Below are positions 35,262-43,687 of a stretch of DNA of 64,000 bases, piece by piece. The stretch is from Dyella choica (lineage in GTDB: Bacteria > Pseudomonadota > Gammaproteobacteria > Xanthomonadales > Rhodanobacteraceae), in assembly GCF_003977665.1 (NCBI RefSeq), contig NZ_RYYV01000005.1, positions 248,001 through 312,000 on the forward strand. Reading direction: 5' to 3'. The notes under the pieces are model-generated. The model did not search any database, was not told where the DNA came from, and saw only the letters and a list, made by a program, of their open reading frames with translations. The translations under genes and the position numbers were made by a program. Position 1 is the stretch's first letter; every line of letters begins with the position of its first letter.

Positions 35262-36865
35262 GCCGTACCTCCCGCAACAACGCGCTGATGAATGCGGGTA
35301 ATCACGTCCAATGCCGAAGTCACCGCGCCTTCCTGCCAGGCGGGCAGATAGGAGGCGTGTTCTCCCGCCAAGGCGATGCGCCCATCGATCTGGCACAGGT
35401 TATCGTAGTGCTTGTCGCGCAATTCGTCGGTCCAGGTCGCGAAGCAGCCCAGGGTGTAGGGCGCGCGATGCCAAGCCACGGCTACGCCGTTCTCGAACTC
35501 CTGCCGGTATTGGGGATGGATCTGGCTGCCGTATTCCACCACCCTGCGTACTCGTTCTTCAGGGCTCATTGCGGTGAACTGATAAGCGTCCAGGCCATAC
35601 AGATAAGCGCCCAGCAATACGCCCTTGCCAGGGCGATTGAAGTCGCAGCTGGGGTAGGCGATGGTGTTGATGGGCAGATCCGTCAGCGTAATGCCCCCGT
35701 AGATGTCCTCGTCTTCTTCCCAGAAGCGACGCTTGAATTGCAGACCGACTTTCACGGAAGCGGCATAGGGCACGGCGCCGATCGCTTCGGCCATCGGCGC
35801 GCTCACATTCATGGGAATCTGGCTGAGGATGGACAGCGGAATCGTGCAGATGCACCAATCCGCACGTGCCGATTGGACATGACCGGAACGGCGCGCATCT
35901 TCGTAGCTTACGGTCACGCCGCCTTGGTCCTGGTGGATGGCTGTGACCTTGGCGTTGTAGCGAATCACCCCTTCGAGTTTGCGCGCGAAGGCTTCGCCGA
36001 TGCGCCCCATGCCGCCGACAGGTTGCAGCAGGGAGGTCTGGAATTCATAGCCTTCGCCATCGCTAAGGCCGGACCATAGATGCGAGCCGAGCACATCATG
36101 CAGCGACAGCGGTTGCGAATCCAACGGTTTGGCCGACAGTCCGCCACCGGGTTCTTTGTCGTAGCCGCGTCGATTGCTGGTGCCCGGACCGGCGACGTAG
36201 GCGTATTTCTCGTCGAGTGCACCCCATTGACGCAGCGATTCGAGCAGCAGCGCCTGGTCTTCCCGGCTGACTTGCGCGTCAAGCTTGCTTTGCTGCGTCG
36301 CCTTGGCGAGCAGTTCTGCAAGGTTCCCGCGGTAGTCCGCGTTGACGGTGCGAAAACGCTGCGGCTTGCCTCCAAAGGCCTTGGAGCTGTGCAGGTAGGC
36401 ATTGTGGTTGACCTGCACGAACGGTTCGAGCGGTATGTCGAGTTTCTTGCAGTAATCCAACAAGCCACGATGATGGTAGGGGATACGCCATGGGCCCGGA
36501 TTGATGTAGTGGCCGCGATCGAACTGGCAATGCTGGGTAAAGCCGCCGAGTTCCGTATAGGTGTCGCCGCCTCGCAGTGTCCAGTTCCGGCCGCCGGCGC
36601 GGTGGTTGTATTCCAGCACCTGCACCTTGTAGCCGGCCTGGCGCAATTCATACGCCGCCACCATGCCGGCCAGGCCTGCACCCAGGATCAGCACGGATGC
36701 ACCGCGTGGCGTCCCTTGCAGCACGGGCGTTCCCTGGTAAGGCGATTCAGCCGCGTGGCCGAGTCGGTTCATCACCGCATACATCGCCGCGCCGCCTGCG
36801 CTGAGCCCGACCAGGCGCAACAGGTCGCGACGCGTCATCGAAAGCCGGGAGTCTTCCCCTTGCAT
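35258..36865 (-). CDS. Tat-exported flavin monoamine oxidase family protein
   Basis: A 535-residue FAD amine-oxidase-family protein. The N-terminus carries a twin-arginine signal (TRRDLLRLVGLSAGGAAMYAV), so it is exported folded. The FAD motif VLILGAGLAGMVAAYEL and GGRNWTLRGGDTYTELGG follow, and IALAGEHASYLPAWQEGAV near the C-terminus completes the fold. Family members oxidise L-amino acids, polyamines or monoamines; the substrate is unknown. Coupling to a cytochrome c suggests a dehydrogenase rather than an oxygen-using oxidase. ATG 36889 is an eight-residue longer start. Confidence 0.87.
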   Translation of the reverse strand: MQGEDSRLSMTRRDLLRLVGLSAGGAAMYAVMNRLGHAAESPYQGTPVLQGTPRGASVLILGAGLAGMVAAYELRQAGYKVQVLEYNHRAGGRNWTLRGGDTYTELGGFTQHCQFDRGHYINPGPWRIPYHHRGLLDYCKKLDIPLEPFVQVNHNAYLHSSKAFGGKPQRFRTVNADYRGNLAELLAKATQQSKLDAQVSREDQALLLESLRQWGALDEKYAYVAGPGTSNRRGYDKEPGGGLSAKPLDSQPLSLHDVLGSHLWSGLSDGEGYEFQTSLLQPVGGMGRIGEAFARKLEGVIRYNAKVTAIHQDQGGVTVSYEDARRSGHVQSARADWCICTIPLSILSQIPMNVSAPMAEAIGAVPYAASVKVGLQFKRRFWEEDEDIYGGITLTDLPINTIAYPSCDFNRPGKGVLLGAYLYGLDAYQFTAMSPEERVRRVVEYGSQIHPQYRQEFENGVAVAWHRAPYTLGCFATWTDELRDKHYDNLCQIDGRIALAGEHASYLPAWQEGAVTSALDVITRIHQRVVAGGTA

Positions 36866-37003
36866 GGCTAGCCTCTTGTCATCGAGCAATCAGCAAAGCG
36901 TATTTGGGGAAGCTCGGACAGTGACATAAGACACGGTCCTATAGGGGAACACGAAATGCCTTGGCTGCTTCGTCGGTGCGGGAATGAGAAAGCTTCGCTG
37001 TGC

Positions 37004-37477
37004 TTAATGCACCGGCTTCGCCATGCGCAGCAGATCAAGGTTGTACCCTGCCGCTTCGTACAACGCCCGTGCCCGCTCATTGCCGGGAAATACCGCCAGC
37101 GTCACCAGTTGGCACTGATGCTCACGCGCCCATCCCTCCGCATGCTCGATCAATGCCTTGCCCACGCCCTGGCCCTCGTGGCGAGGTGCCACGGCGAGGT
37201 CGGAGATATGGCAGTTGGCCCGGCCGGTGAAGTAATCCAGGGTTTTCTGCAGATGGATGAAGCCTACGCGTTCGCCATCGTCGTTTTCGGCAACGAACAC
37301 GTAGCTGTTGGAAGGCTGGTCATCCAGGTGGCGGCTGAGGTCCTTGCGGATGCCCTCGATACACTCGTGCCGCTTGCGCCAGGCGGGCAGGGTGAAATCC
37401 ACGAAGCGGGGAACCAGGCCGAGGATGAAGTCGTCGTCATCCTCGGCCAGACGAATAAGATAGTGGCTGTCGCTCAT
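37004..37477 (-). CDS. GNAT family N-acetyltransferase
   Basis: A 157-residue GNAT protein. The acetyl-CoA binding motif A is ISDLAVAPRHEGQGVGKALI (Q/RxxGxG/A type), followed by motif B LAVFPGNERARALYEAAGY. The N-terminal part YLIRLAEDDDDFILGLV is as in RimI-like acetyltransferases. The acceptor is unknown. It is a single gene between the flavin oxidase and the CocE hydrolase, on the same strand as both. Confidence 0.88.
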   Translation of the reverse strand: MSDSHYLIRLAEDDDDFILGLVPRFVDFTLPAWRKRHECIEGIRKDLSRHLDDQPSNSYVFVAENDDGERVGFIHLQKTLDYFTGRANCHISDLAVAPRHEGQGVGKALIEHAEGWAREHQCQLVTLAVFPGNERARALYEAAGYNLDLLRMAKPVH

Positions 37478-37584
37478 GCATCGGCCGGTCGATAAGAACG
37501 GGTAAGGGCGGTTCTACACCCAACCGGGGCGTGGGTGGAAGACCCTCGGCATACATCTTTCGAATGCAGGCCCGAATGAGCTAC

Positions 37585-37609
37585 GTAGGCTGGGGGGGCA
37601 AACCCCAGC
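37585..37609. repeat. GTAG-type REP hairpin
   Basis: GTAGGCTGGGG followed by a short loop and CCCCAGC. It lies downstream of the CocE/NonD gene and upstream of the GNAT gene in the 180-bp gap. Confidence 0.7.
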
Positions 37610-37657
37610 ATTGCCATGCACGCGGCCCTCCCTTGGAACGAGAGGGCTGCATGGTGC

Positions 37658-39619
37658 TCAGTTACCCGTGACTGGTAGCGAGATGTAGCTGGCCAGTTGC
37701 GCCGAGTGATAAACCCGCTGCGTCGCCGGCTGATAATCCGCCGGCCCGGCCAGGAAGATATTCGGCACGAAGGTCTGCGGATTGCGGTCGTACAGCGGAA
37801 ACCAGCTCGATTGCACCTGCACCATCACGCGATGGCCGGGCAGGAACGCATGGTTTGCGGTCGGCAGATCGAAGCGATAGCTGAGCGGCTGGTTGGCGGC
37901 AAGCGGCTTGGGCTTGTCATAGCCTTCACGGTAGCGGCCGCGGAAGATGTCCATCGACACGGCCAGCTGATAGCCGCCCATTTCCGGCTGTTCGGCTACC
38001 TGGTCGGGGTACACATCGATCAGTTTCACCACCCAGTCGCTGTCCGTACCGCTGGTGGATGCCGCCAGGTGCACTACCGGCGTGCCGGCGATGGTCAGCG
38101 GCCGTGTCAGCACGTCGGAGACATAGGTGAGCACGTCCGTGCGACCAGAGGCCTCGCGCTGGTCGTCCACCAGCCATTGCGGCCAGGTGAGGCCGTTGTC
38201 GTAACCGACGGGCTGGATCGGGCGTGCACGGAACGGGATGGGATGGGCGGGGTCGGAGATGTATTCGTCATACGCATTGCCGGCGCCCGGCGCGCTGAAG
38301 CCCAATTCATGGCTCGTTTGCAGGTATAGCGGACGACTCTTCGCGTTGCAGCCCTCCTCGCAGGCAAGCGGCCAGCGACCAAGGCGCTGCCATTGATTGC
38401 TGCCCGTCTGATAGGCCGTTACCGGTGCGATATCCACCTTCGGCGCTCCGTCTTTAAGGTACTGCGCCAGGTAGGGGCGCAGGATGTGCTCGCGGAAATA
38501 CTTGGCCGTATCGCTACCGAAACGAATCGCGCCAAGCGAGCTTGCTTCGTCGATCTCCTGGCCGTGATGCCACGGCCCCATCACCAGCTTCACCATGTCG
38601 CCGTGCCTGTCCTTCGGCTTGATGGCGCGGTAGACGGCGATGTCGCCGTAGATGTCCTCCTGGTCCCACAGGCTGTGCACCAGCATGGTGGGCACTTTCA
38701 GCGGTTGCGCGGCGAGCACTTTGTCCATCGCCTGATCGCTCCAGAACGCATCGTACGCCGGATGCGCAGTCAGCTTGTTCCAAAAACCCAGCTGCTGCAT
38801 GCCGTACTGCTTGCCCATCTCGCCGGCGGACACGTAGTGCATGAACAGGTCGTAATCGTCGTGGAAGCTGCTCCACCACTTGTAATAGTTGTCGCGGCTG
38901 GCCGACTGCTCGTAAATGTAGGCCATGTTCTGCAGGCGGAACGCGCCATGATGGAACCAGTCGTCACCCATCCAGCCATCCACCATCGGGTTCATGGGTA
39001 CCGCCACCTTCAGAGCCGGATGCGGATTCACCAGCGACATCAAAGGTTCGAAGCCGTCGTAGGAAATACCGATGGTGCCCACCCGGCCGTTCGATTCGGG
39101 CACGTTCTTCACCAGCCAGTCGATGGTGTCGTAGGTATCGGTGGCGTCATCGACCTGCGTGGGATTGAGCGTGCCATGGATCGGCCGGTTCATGACGTAA
39201 TCGCCTTCGGAACCGTACTTGCCGCGGATGTCCTGGATCACGCGGATGTAGCCGTCCTCCACGATCACGTCGGTGGCGTTGTCGTAGCCTTGCAGCATCG
39301 GGCCAAGATGGCCGCTCATGACATGATGGGTAAGCGCTTTGGCGTCGTAAGGTGTGCGCGTGAGCACCATGCCGGCACGCTGCGTACCTTTGGGAATCAG
39401 GATCACCGTATTGAGCTTGACACCGTCGCGCATCGGGATCTTCACGTCGCGCTCGACATAGTCGAAGCTTTCGCCGGCCGGTTTGAATTGCGCCGGCGTT
39501 TCGCTGGGATAGTCGGGGTATTGCGGCTTAGGCGTGTCGTCCATGGCGAGTGCGGCGCCGCTCAGGCTGAGCAGCAGGGCGAGCAGGGCGGTGTGGGTTC
39601 CGCGTACAGTGATCTTCAT
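37658..39619 (-). CDS. Secreted CocE/NonD family hydrolase (X-Pro dipeptidyl-peptidase S15-like)
   Basis: A 653-residue exported alpha/beta-hydrolase of the CocE/NonD/S15 group. The signal peptide (THTALLALLLSLSGAALAMDD) starts at ATG 39619, which has GGGGAG six bases upstream. The nucleophile is the Ser of GTIGISYDGFE, the Asp is in LVHSLWDQEDIYG, and the His is in GPWHHGQEID; a C-terminal jelly-roll (about 400-653) is typical. The family includes Xaa-Pro dipeptidyl peptidases, glutaryl-7-ACA acylases and cocaine esterase, so peptide, ester or amide substrates are possible. With the other exported peptidases it may help use proline-rich peptides. Confidence 0.9.
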   Translation of the reverse strand: MKITVRGTHTALLALLLSLSGAALAMDDTPKPQYPDYPSETPAQFKPAGESFDYVERDVKIPMRDGVKLNTVILIPKGTQRAGMVLTRTPYDAKALTHHVMSGHLGPMLQGYDNATDVIVEDGYIRVIQDIRGKYGSEGDYVMNRPIHGTLNPTQVDDATDTYDTIDWLVKNVPESNGRVGTIGISYDGFEPLMSLVNPHPALKVAVPMNPMVDGWMGDDWFHHGAFRLQNMAYIYEQSASRDNYYKWWSSFHDDYDLFMHYVSAGEMGKQYGMQQLGFWNKLTAHPAYDAFWSDQAMDKVLAAQPLKVPTMLVHSLWDQEDIYGDIAVYRAIKPKDRHGDMVKLVMGPWHHGQEIDEASSLGAIRFGSDTAKYFREHILRPYLAQYLKDGAPKVDIAPVTAYQTGSNQWQRLGRWPLACEEGCNAKSRPLYLQTSHELGFSAPGAGNAYDEYISDPAHPIPFRARPIQPVGYDNGLTWPQWLVDDQREASGRTDVLTYVSDVLTRPLTIAGTPVVHLAASTSGTDSDWVVKLIDVYPDQVAEQPEMGGYQLAVSMDIFRGRYREGYDKPKPLAANQPLSYRFDLPTANHAFLPGHRVMVQVQSSWFPLYDRNPQTFVPNIFLAGPADYQPATQRVYHSAQLASYISLPVTGN

Positions 39620-39668
39620 GGTGACTCCCCGTTGGATAAGCTTCCCTAGACTAGCGGGAATGGGGAGC

Positions 39669-39690
39669 GTAGGTTGGCGTGCAAACCCAG
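39669..39690. repeat. Degenerate GTAG-type REP
   Basis: GTAGGTTGGCGTGCAAACCCAG, a decayed copy with only four to five paired bases, between the CocE/NonD gene and the terminator of the acyl-CoA dehydrogenase gene. Confidence 0.45.
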
Positions 39691-39707
39691 TCTGCGCGTC
39701 GTCGAAA

Positions 39708-39736
39708 TAAAAACGCCCGGAGGTCCGGGCGTTTTG
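39708..39736 (-). terminator. Rho-independent terminator of the acyl-CoA dehydrogenase gene
   Basis: ACGCCCGGA and TCCGGGCGT form the stem with a GG loop; reading the minus strand it is followed by TTTTTATTT. It separates the acyl-CoA dehydrogenase transcript from the CocE/NonD gene. Confidence 0.9.
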
Positions 39737-39744
39737 TGCGAGCT

Positions 39745-41520
39745 TTATGCAATGGACGGAAGCGTTTCGATTCCCGCTTCGATCGCCGCCTTGTGCATAT
39801 GCGTGCGCGGTAAAATACGCGCGAAATAGAATGCCGCCGTATCCCGTTTCGCCTGCTTGAATGCCGGCTGCTGCGTACCCTGCTCCAGCGCTGCCGTGGC
39901 GCGAGCCCAGAAATAGGCAAGCGTGATGTAACCGCTGTAGTAGAGATAGTCGTTGGCCGCCGCACCCAGTTCTTCCGGATTCGACTGGACGCGTTGCGCC
40001 AGCTTCAGCGTCAACTCGCCCCATTCCTTCGCCAGCACGCCGAGTGGGCCGACGTAAGCCTGCAAGGCCTGATCCGCCGCATGCTGTTTGCAGAATGCGG
40101 CGACCTCACCTAGGAAATGCTGCAAGCCAACGCCCTTCAGCTGCAGGATCTTGCGTCCAAGCAGGTCCGCGGCCTGGATGCCGGTGGTGCCTTCGTACAG
40201 TGTGATGATGCGTGCGTCACGCACGAATTGCTCCACCCCGTTCTCCACGATGAAGCCGTGACCGCCGTAGACCTGCAGCGCTTCCTTGGTGCATTCCTGC
40301 GCCAGCTCGGTGACCACGCCCTTGGCAATGGGGATCAAGAAAGCGAGCAGTTCGCCGGCTTTGCGTCGCTGTGACTCGTCCGCGCCGCGCGCTTCGATGT
40401 CGGTCTGCAGTGCGGCATACAGCAGCAGCATGCGCGAACCTTCCACCAAGGCGCGCTGGGTCAGCAACATGCGCCGCACATCCGGCTGCACCAGCAGGTT
40501 ATCGGCCGGCTTGTCCGGGAACTTCGCGCCGGAAAGGGAGCGCGACTGCAGGCGCTCGCGAGCATAGTTCAGGCTGTTCTGCCACGCGCGTTCGGAAAGC
40601 GCGAGCCCTTGCACGCCGACCGACAGGCGCGCGGCATTCATCATGGTGAACATGGCGGCCAGGCCCTTGTTCGCTTGGCCGATCAGGAAACCTTCCGCCT
40701 CGTCGAAGTTCATTACGCAGGTGGCGGAACCACGAATGCCCATCTTGTGTTCGATGGCGCCTGCGTACACGTTGTTGCGGTCACCCAGAGAGTCATCCGC
40801 GTTCAACTTGAACTTCGGCACGATGAACATGGAGATGCCGCGGCTGCCGGCTGGTGCATCGGGCAGGCGCGCGAGCACCAGGTGGACGATGTTTTCGGCG
40901 AGGTCATGGTCGCCTGCACTGATGAAGATCTTGGTGCCGGTAAGCTTGTAGCTGCCGTTGGCGCCGGGCTCGGCGCGCGTTTTCAGCAGCCCCAGGTCGG
41001 AGCCGGCCTGAGGTTCCGTCAGGCACATCGTGCCGGTCCAGCGACCGGCCACGATGGGTTTGAGGTAGGTGTGCTTCTGTTCTTCGGTGCCGTGCAGCTC
41101 CAGCGCGTGGCAGGCGCCTTCGGACAGCAGCGGATACAGGCTCCACGACAGGTTGCCGGACTGGAACAGCTCGGTAGTGGCGATACCCAGCACCGAGGGC
41201 AGCGCCTGGCCGCCGAACGCTTCGGCCATGGTGAGCCCGGCCCAGCCGCCTTCGGCGAACTGCTTGAACGCTTCCTTGAAGCCCTTGGGCGTGGTGACGG
41301 CACGGCTGACCTTGTCGAAATGGCAGCCTTCCTCGTCGCCCGACGCGTTGGTCGGCGCAAGCACTTGCTCGCTCAGCCGGCCAGCCTCTTCCAATACCGC
41401 GTCGAGCAGGTCACGGGTGTGGCCTTCGCCGCCTTGCAGCCTGGTTAGTACGGACTCCGCGCCGAGCACGTCGAAAAGTGCAAAGCGCTGATCATCGAGC
41501 GGGGCCTTATAGAGCGTCAT
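39745..41520 (-). CDS. Acyl-CoA dehydrogenase (long, with C-terminal domain)
   Basis: A 591-residue FAD-dependent acyl-CoA dehydrogenase of the longer type (DmdC/FadE-like, with an extra C-terminal helical region). Landmarks are CLTEPQAGSDLG (substrate and flavin site), the GTKIFISAGDHDL loop, GIRGSATCVMNFD and VYGGHGFIVENGVEQFVRD, and the catalytic Glu expected in LYEGTTGIQAADLLGRKIL. It probably acts in fatty-acid beta-oxidation with electron-transfer flavoprotein; methylmercaptopropionyl-CoA is a possible alternative substrate for this subgroup. AAGGA lies seven bases before the start. It is followed by its own terminator. Confidence 0.9.
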   Translation of the reverse strand: MTLYKAPLDDQRFALFDVLGAESVLTRLQGGEGHTRDLLDAVLEEAGRLSEQVLAPTNASGDEEGCHFDKVSRAVTTPKGFKEAFKQFAEGGWAGLTMAEAFGGQALPSVLGIATTELFQSGNLSWSLYPLLSEGACHALELHGTEEQKHTYLKPIVAGRWTGTMCLTEPQAGSDLGLLKTRAEPGANGSYKLTGTKIFISAGDHDLAENIVHLVLARLPDAPAGSRGISMFIVPKFKLNADDSLGDRNNVYAGAIEHKMGIRGSATCVMNFDEAEGFLIGQANKGLAAMFTMMNAARLSVGVQGLALSERAWQNSLNYARERLQSRSLSGAKFPDKPADNLLVQPDVRRMLLTQRALVEGSRMLLLYAALQTDIEARGADESQRRKAGELLAFLIPIAKGVVTELAQECTKEALQVYGGHGFIVENGVEQFVRDARIITLYEGTTGIQAADLLGRKILQLKGVGLQHFLGEVAAFCKQHAADQALQAYVGPLGVLAKEWGELTLKLAQRVQSNPEELGAAANDYLYYSGYITLAYFWARATAALEQGTQQPAFKQAKRDTAAFYFARILPRTHMHKAAIEAGIETLPSIA

Positions 41521-41548
41521 GGCTAAATCCTTCGTAAGACTTGAGTCG

Positions 41549-42046
41549 TCAGCGGAAAGTGTTGGGGATGCCGGGAACCGGCGACAGGAAAGAGTTGCTG
41601 TTGAACGGGAAATCGCGTGGATTCTTGTTGTCCGGATGGTCTTCCAGATCGGGTACGCAGTGCACCGTGCCGGTCAGTGCATAAGCCAGAGAACCGGAAC
41701 TGCCCTTGGCAGCCACCTCATGCAAGGCCTGGTTCATGGCCGGCGTCGGCAGCACTTCCACCTGCACCACGTCGCCGGCGAAGGAGGGCACATCCAGCTC
41801 AAACTTCGCGTGTACTCGCACCGGGATGCCCTGCGCCACCTGCAGGCTGCCTTCGAGCGACTGGTAATCCATGCCGGTGTAGCTGTTGTTCTGGATGCGC
41901 AGGGAAAGCTGCCAGGCGCCATCGGGTAGCGCACGCATCTGCTGGATGGTGATCGTGGGCGGGAACACGCTCTGCCGTTGCGGTCCGCAGGCCGTCAGCA
42001 GGGTTGCCAGCAGCAGAAGGGCCAGTCCGTGGAGCAGTCGTTTCAT
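41549..42046 (-). CDS. Small lipoprotein with LEA14/WHy-like domain
   Basis: A 165-residue predicted lipoprotein: basic start, hydrophobic LALLLLATLLTAC with lipobox LTAC at residues 17-20. The following beta-rich part (PTITIQQMRALPDGAWQLSL, RIQNNSYTGMDY, VQVEVLPTP) resembles the late-embryogenesis-abundant LEA14/WHy fold; this is a weak impression. Xanthomonadales often carry such a gene upstream of the same acyl-CoA dehydrogenase type. It is 28 bp upstream of that gene and probably co-transcribed. Function unknown. Confidence 0.75.
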   Translation of the reverse strand: MKRLLHGLALLLLATLLTACGPQRQSVFPPTITIQQMRALPDGAWQLSLRIQNNSYTGMDYQSLEGSLQVAQGIPVRVHAKFELDVPSFAGDVVQVEVLPTPAMNQALHEVAAKGSSGSLAYALTGTVHCVPDLEDHPDNKNPRDFPFNSNSFLSPVPGIPNTFR

Positions 42047-42055
42047 GGAAGCACC

Positions 42056-42071
42056 TCAAACGATTGTTTGA
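42056..42071. promoter_or_regulatory. Short palindrome in the leader of the lipoprotein gene
   Basis: TCAAACGATTGTTTGA, a 6-bp inverted repeat around GATT, ten bases upstream of the lipoprotein start codon. A TATATT-like box lies directly before it on the minus strand. It could be an operator or a chance palindrome. Confidence 0.25.
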
Positions 42072-42309
42072 ATATAGCAGGGAATGGGAGGGGTGGGTGG
42101 GGCAGCGCAATACGTAAAGCGTTTGAAACAGAAAGGCTTATACCGAAGGAAGGCGGCCAAAGGTATGCCCGGTCTTGCCATCCGCGATGGACCGCTTTCA
42201 GGGCGAAGGGAGCGTTGTGCACATCCCCCCTCGGTGCCTGCGGTTCCCAACGTCATACGGAGCAGGCATCATTGGTGGTTGCATTAACTCTCATTCCACA
42301 CGGTCATCC

Positions 42310-42789
42310 ATGTCCCGTCGCATCGTTGCTCGCCGCTCCCCCATCCACGGCAATGGCGTATTCGCCGTCACCCCCATCCAGAAGGGTGAAGAAATCATCG
42401 AGTACAGGGGCACGCTGATGACCCATGACGAAGCCGACGAGATGTACGGCGACGGCGGCGAAACAGGCCATACCTTCCTGTTCACGCTCAATGACGACTA
42501 CATCATCGATGCCAACCGCAAGGGCAACGTCGCGCGTTGGATCAACCATAGCTGCGCCCCCAACTGCACCGCCTTCGTGGTGGAAAACGAAAGCGGCAAT
42601 GCGCGCAAGGACAAGGTGATCATCGAAGCCAAGCGCAACATCAAGGCGGGTGAAGAGCTCACCTATGACTACGGCATCGTGCTGGAAGTGCCGCATACCG
42701 CGCGCCTGAAGAAAAAGTGGGCGTGCCTGTGCGGTTCGCCCAAGTGCACGGGCACTCTGCTCAAACCCAAGCGCGCCAAGAAGGGCTGA
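42310..42789 (+). CDS. SET domain lysine methyltransferase-like protein
   Basis: A 159-residue bacterial SET-domain protein. It is almost only the catalytic core: ARRSPIHGNGVFAVTPIQKG at the start (SET-N), the S-adenosylmethionine site RWINHSCAPNC, the GEELTYDYG active-site Tyr motif, and a post-SET-like CLCGSPKCTGTLL with three cysteines that bind zinc in eukaryotic enzymes. Substrate unknown; chlamydial and xanthomonad relatives may modify own chromatin proteins or act elsewhere. No secretion signal is seen. ATG 42310 (MSRRIVARRSP) starts the SET fold directly; the open frame upstream has no domain. Confidence 0.88.
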   Translation: MSRRIVARRSPIHGNGVFAVTPIQKGEEIIEYRGTLMTHDEADEMYGDGGETGHTFLFTLNDDYIIDANRKGNVARWINHSCAPNCTAFVVENESGNARKDKVIIEAKRNIKAGEELTYDYGIVLEVPHTARLKKKWACLCGSPKCTGTLLKPKRAKKG

Positions 42790-43162
42790 TCACGCTAGTC
42801 GCGAGTTGGATGATGTATCGGCGTTCAGCAGGGCGTTGATCGAGTTTTTGGTAATTTGATCGGCAGGGCGAGGGCTTGGGCAGGAGACCATGCCTGTCTG
42901 ATGCCTATCCGTGGCAAGCGTAGCTGGGATGCGAATCCCAGCATGGCCATCCATTCGAAAGCTGGGATCGTCATCCCAGCCTACGCCAGCTGGGATGGCG
43001 AGCGGAAAACGTGGGGTAGGTCAGCTCCAACCTTTTCTACGCGGCGCGGGAATAATGACCCGGTTGAAAGCGCCGCGCCACTTGTGCGCCCTTCACATCT
43101 TGCGCCTATACTCAAGGCAGGCATCGGCACAGGGGCCGATGTGCAGACAGGGAAAACTAGCC
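42790..43162. other. Intergenic region with a REP pair before the RDD operon
   Basis: 373 bases without a gene. It contains the REP pair at 42920-42984 and, at 43003-43120, sequence with no feature I can name. The promoter of the seven-gene operon must lie here or just upstream, perhaps near the TATACTC-rich stretch at 43108-43116. There is no long hairpin after the SET gene. Confidence 0.4.
42920..42984. repeat. Inverted pair of GTAG-type REP palindromes
   Basis: GTAGCTGGGATGCGAATCCC with AGC (42920-42942) and the inverted copy GCTGGGATCGTCATCCCAGC followed by CTAC (42961-42984). Confidence 0.85.
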
Positions 43163-43687
43163 ATGGAAAACAATCCGTATGCCGCGCCCGGCGCGGTGGT
43201 TGAGGATGTGCCTGCATTCGCGGGCGATGACCTGGAGGCACGCAAGGCGGGTCGCGGACGGCGGCTTGGGGCGCTCCTGCTGGATGACCTGATGTTTGCC
43301 CTCTGTCTGCTGCCTGTCGCGATCCCCGCCTATACGAATTATCTAGCCAGGGCACGTGGGGGAATCGCGTCGGCTCCCACCGCGAATGTGTACGCAATGG
43401 TGGGGGTCGCGCTCCTAATTTGCCTGGCAACTTACGACCTGGTGCTGCTTCACCGTAGTGGCCAGACCATCGGCAAGCGCCTGCTAGGTATCAAGATTGT
43501 GCGTACCGACGGTGACCGGGCATCGCTTGCGCGCATCTTCTTTTTACGAGCTTTACCCATTGGCCTGCTGGCGGCTGTTCCATTCGTCGGTCGTCTTGCC
43601 AGCCTCATCGATGCGCTGATGATTTTCGGTCAGGAAAAACGTTGTCTGCATGATCGGATCGCGGACACCATCGTCATCAACGACTGA
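43163..43687 (+). CDS. RDD family membrane protein
   Basis: A 174-residue RDD-domain protein, first gene of the operon. After a short N-terminus MENNPYAAPGAVVED come the RDD-type start RRLGALLLDDLMFALCLLP with the charged Arg and Asp pair, a second helix (MVGVALLICLATYDLVLL), the typical GQTIGKRLLGIKIVRTDG and a final hydrophobic block. RDD proteins are small inner-membrane proteins, some with ion-transport roles. The start ATG 43163 is chosen because the extension to 42911 crosses a REP. It overlaps the next RDD gene by one base. Confidence 0.88.
   Translation: MENNPYAAPGAVVEDVPAFAGDDLEARKAGRGRRLGALLLDDLMFALCLLPVAIPAYTNYLARARGGIASAPTANVYAMVGVALLICLATYDLVLLHRSGQTIGKRLLGIKIVRTDGDRASLARIFFLRALPIGLLAAVPFVGRLASLIDALMIFGQEKRCLHDRIADTIVIND

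Noticed and set aside
38393-39649. A 418-codon plus-strand frame opposite the CocE/NonD gene (similar cases at 28487-29752 and 31572-32906)
   Set aside because: Valine/histidine/arginine-rich shadow frames over clear minus-strand genes.
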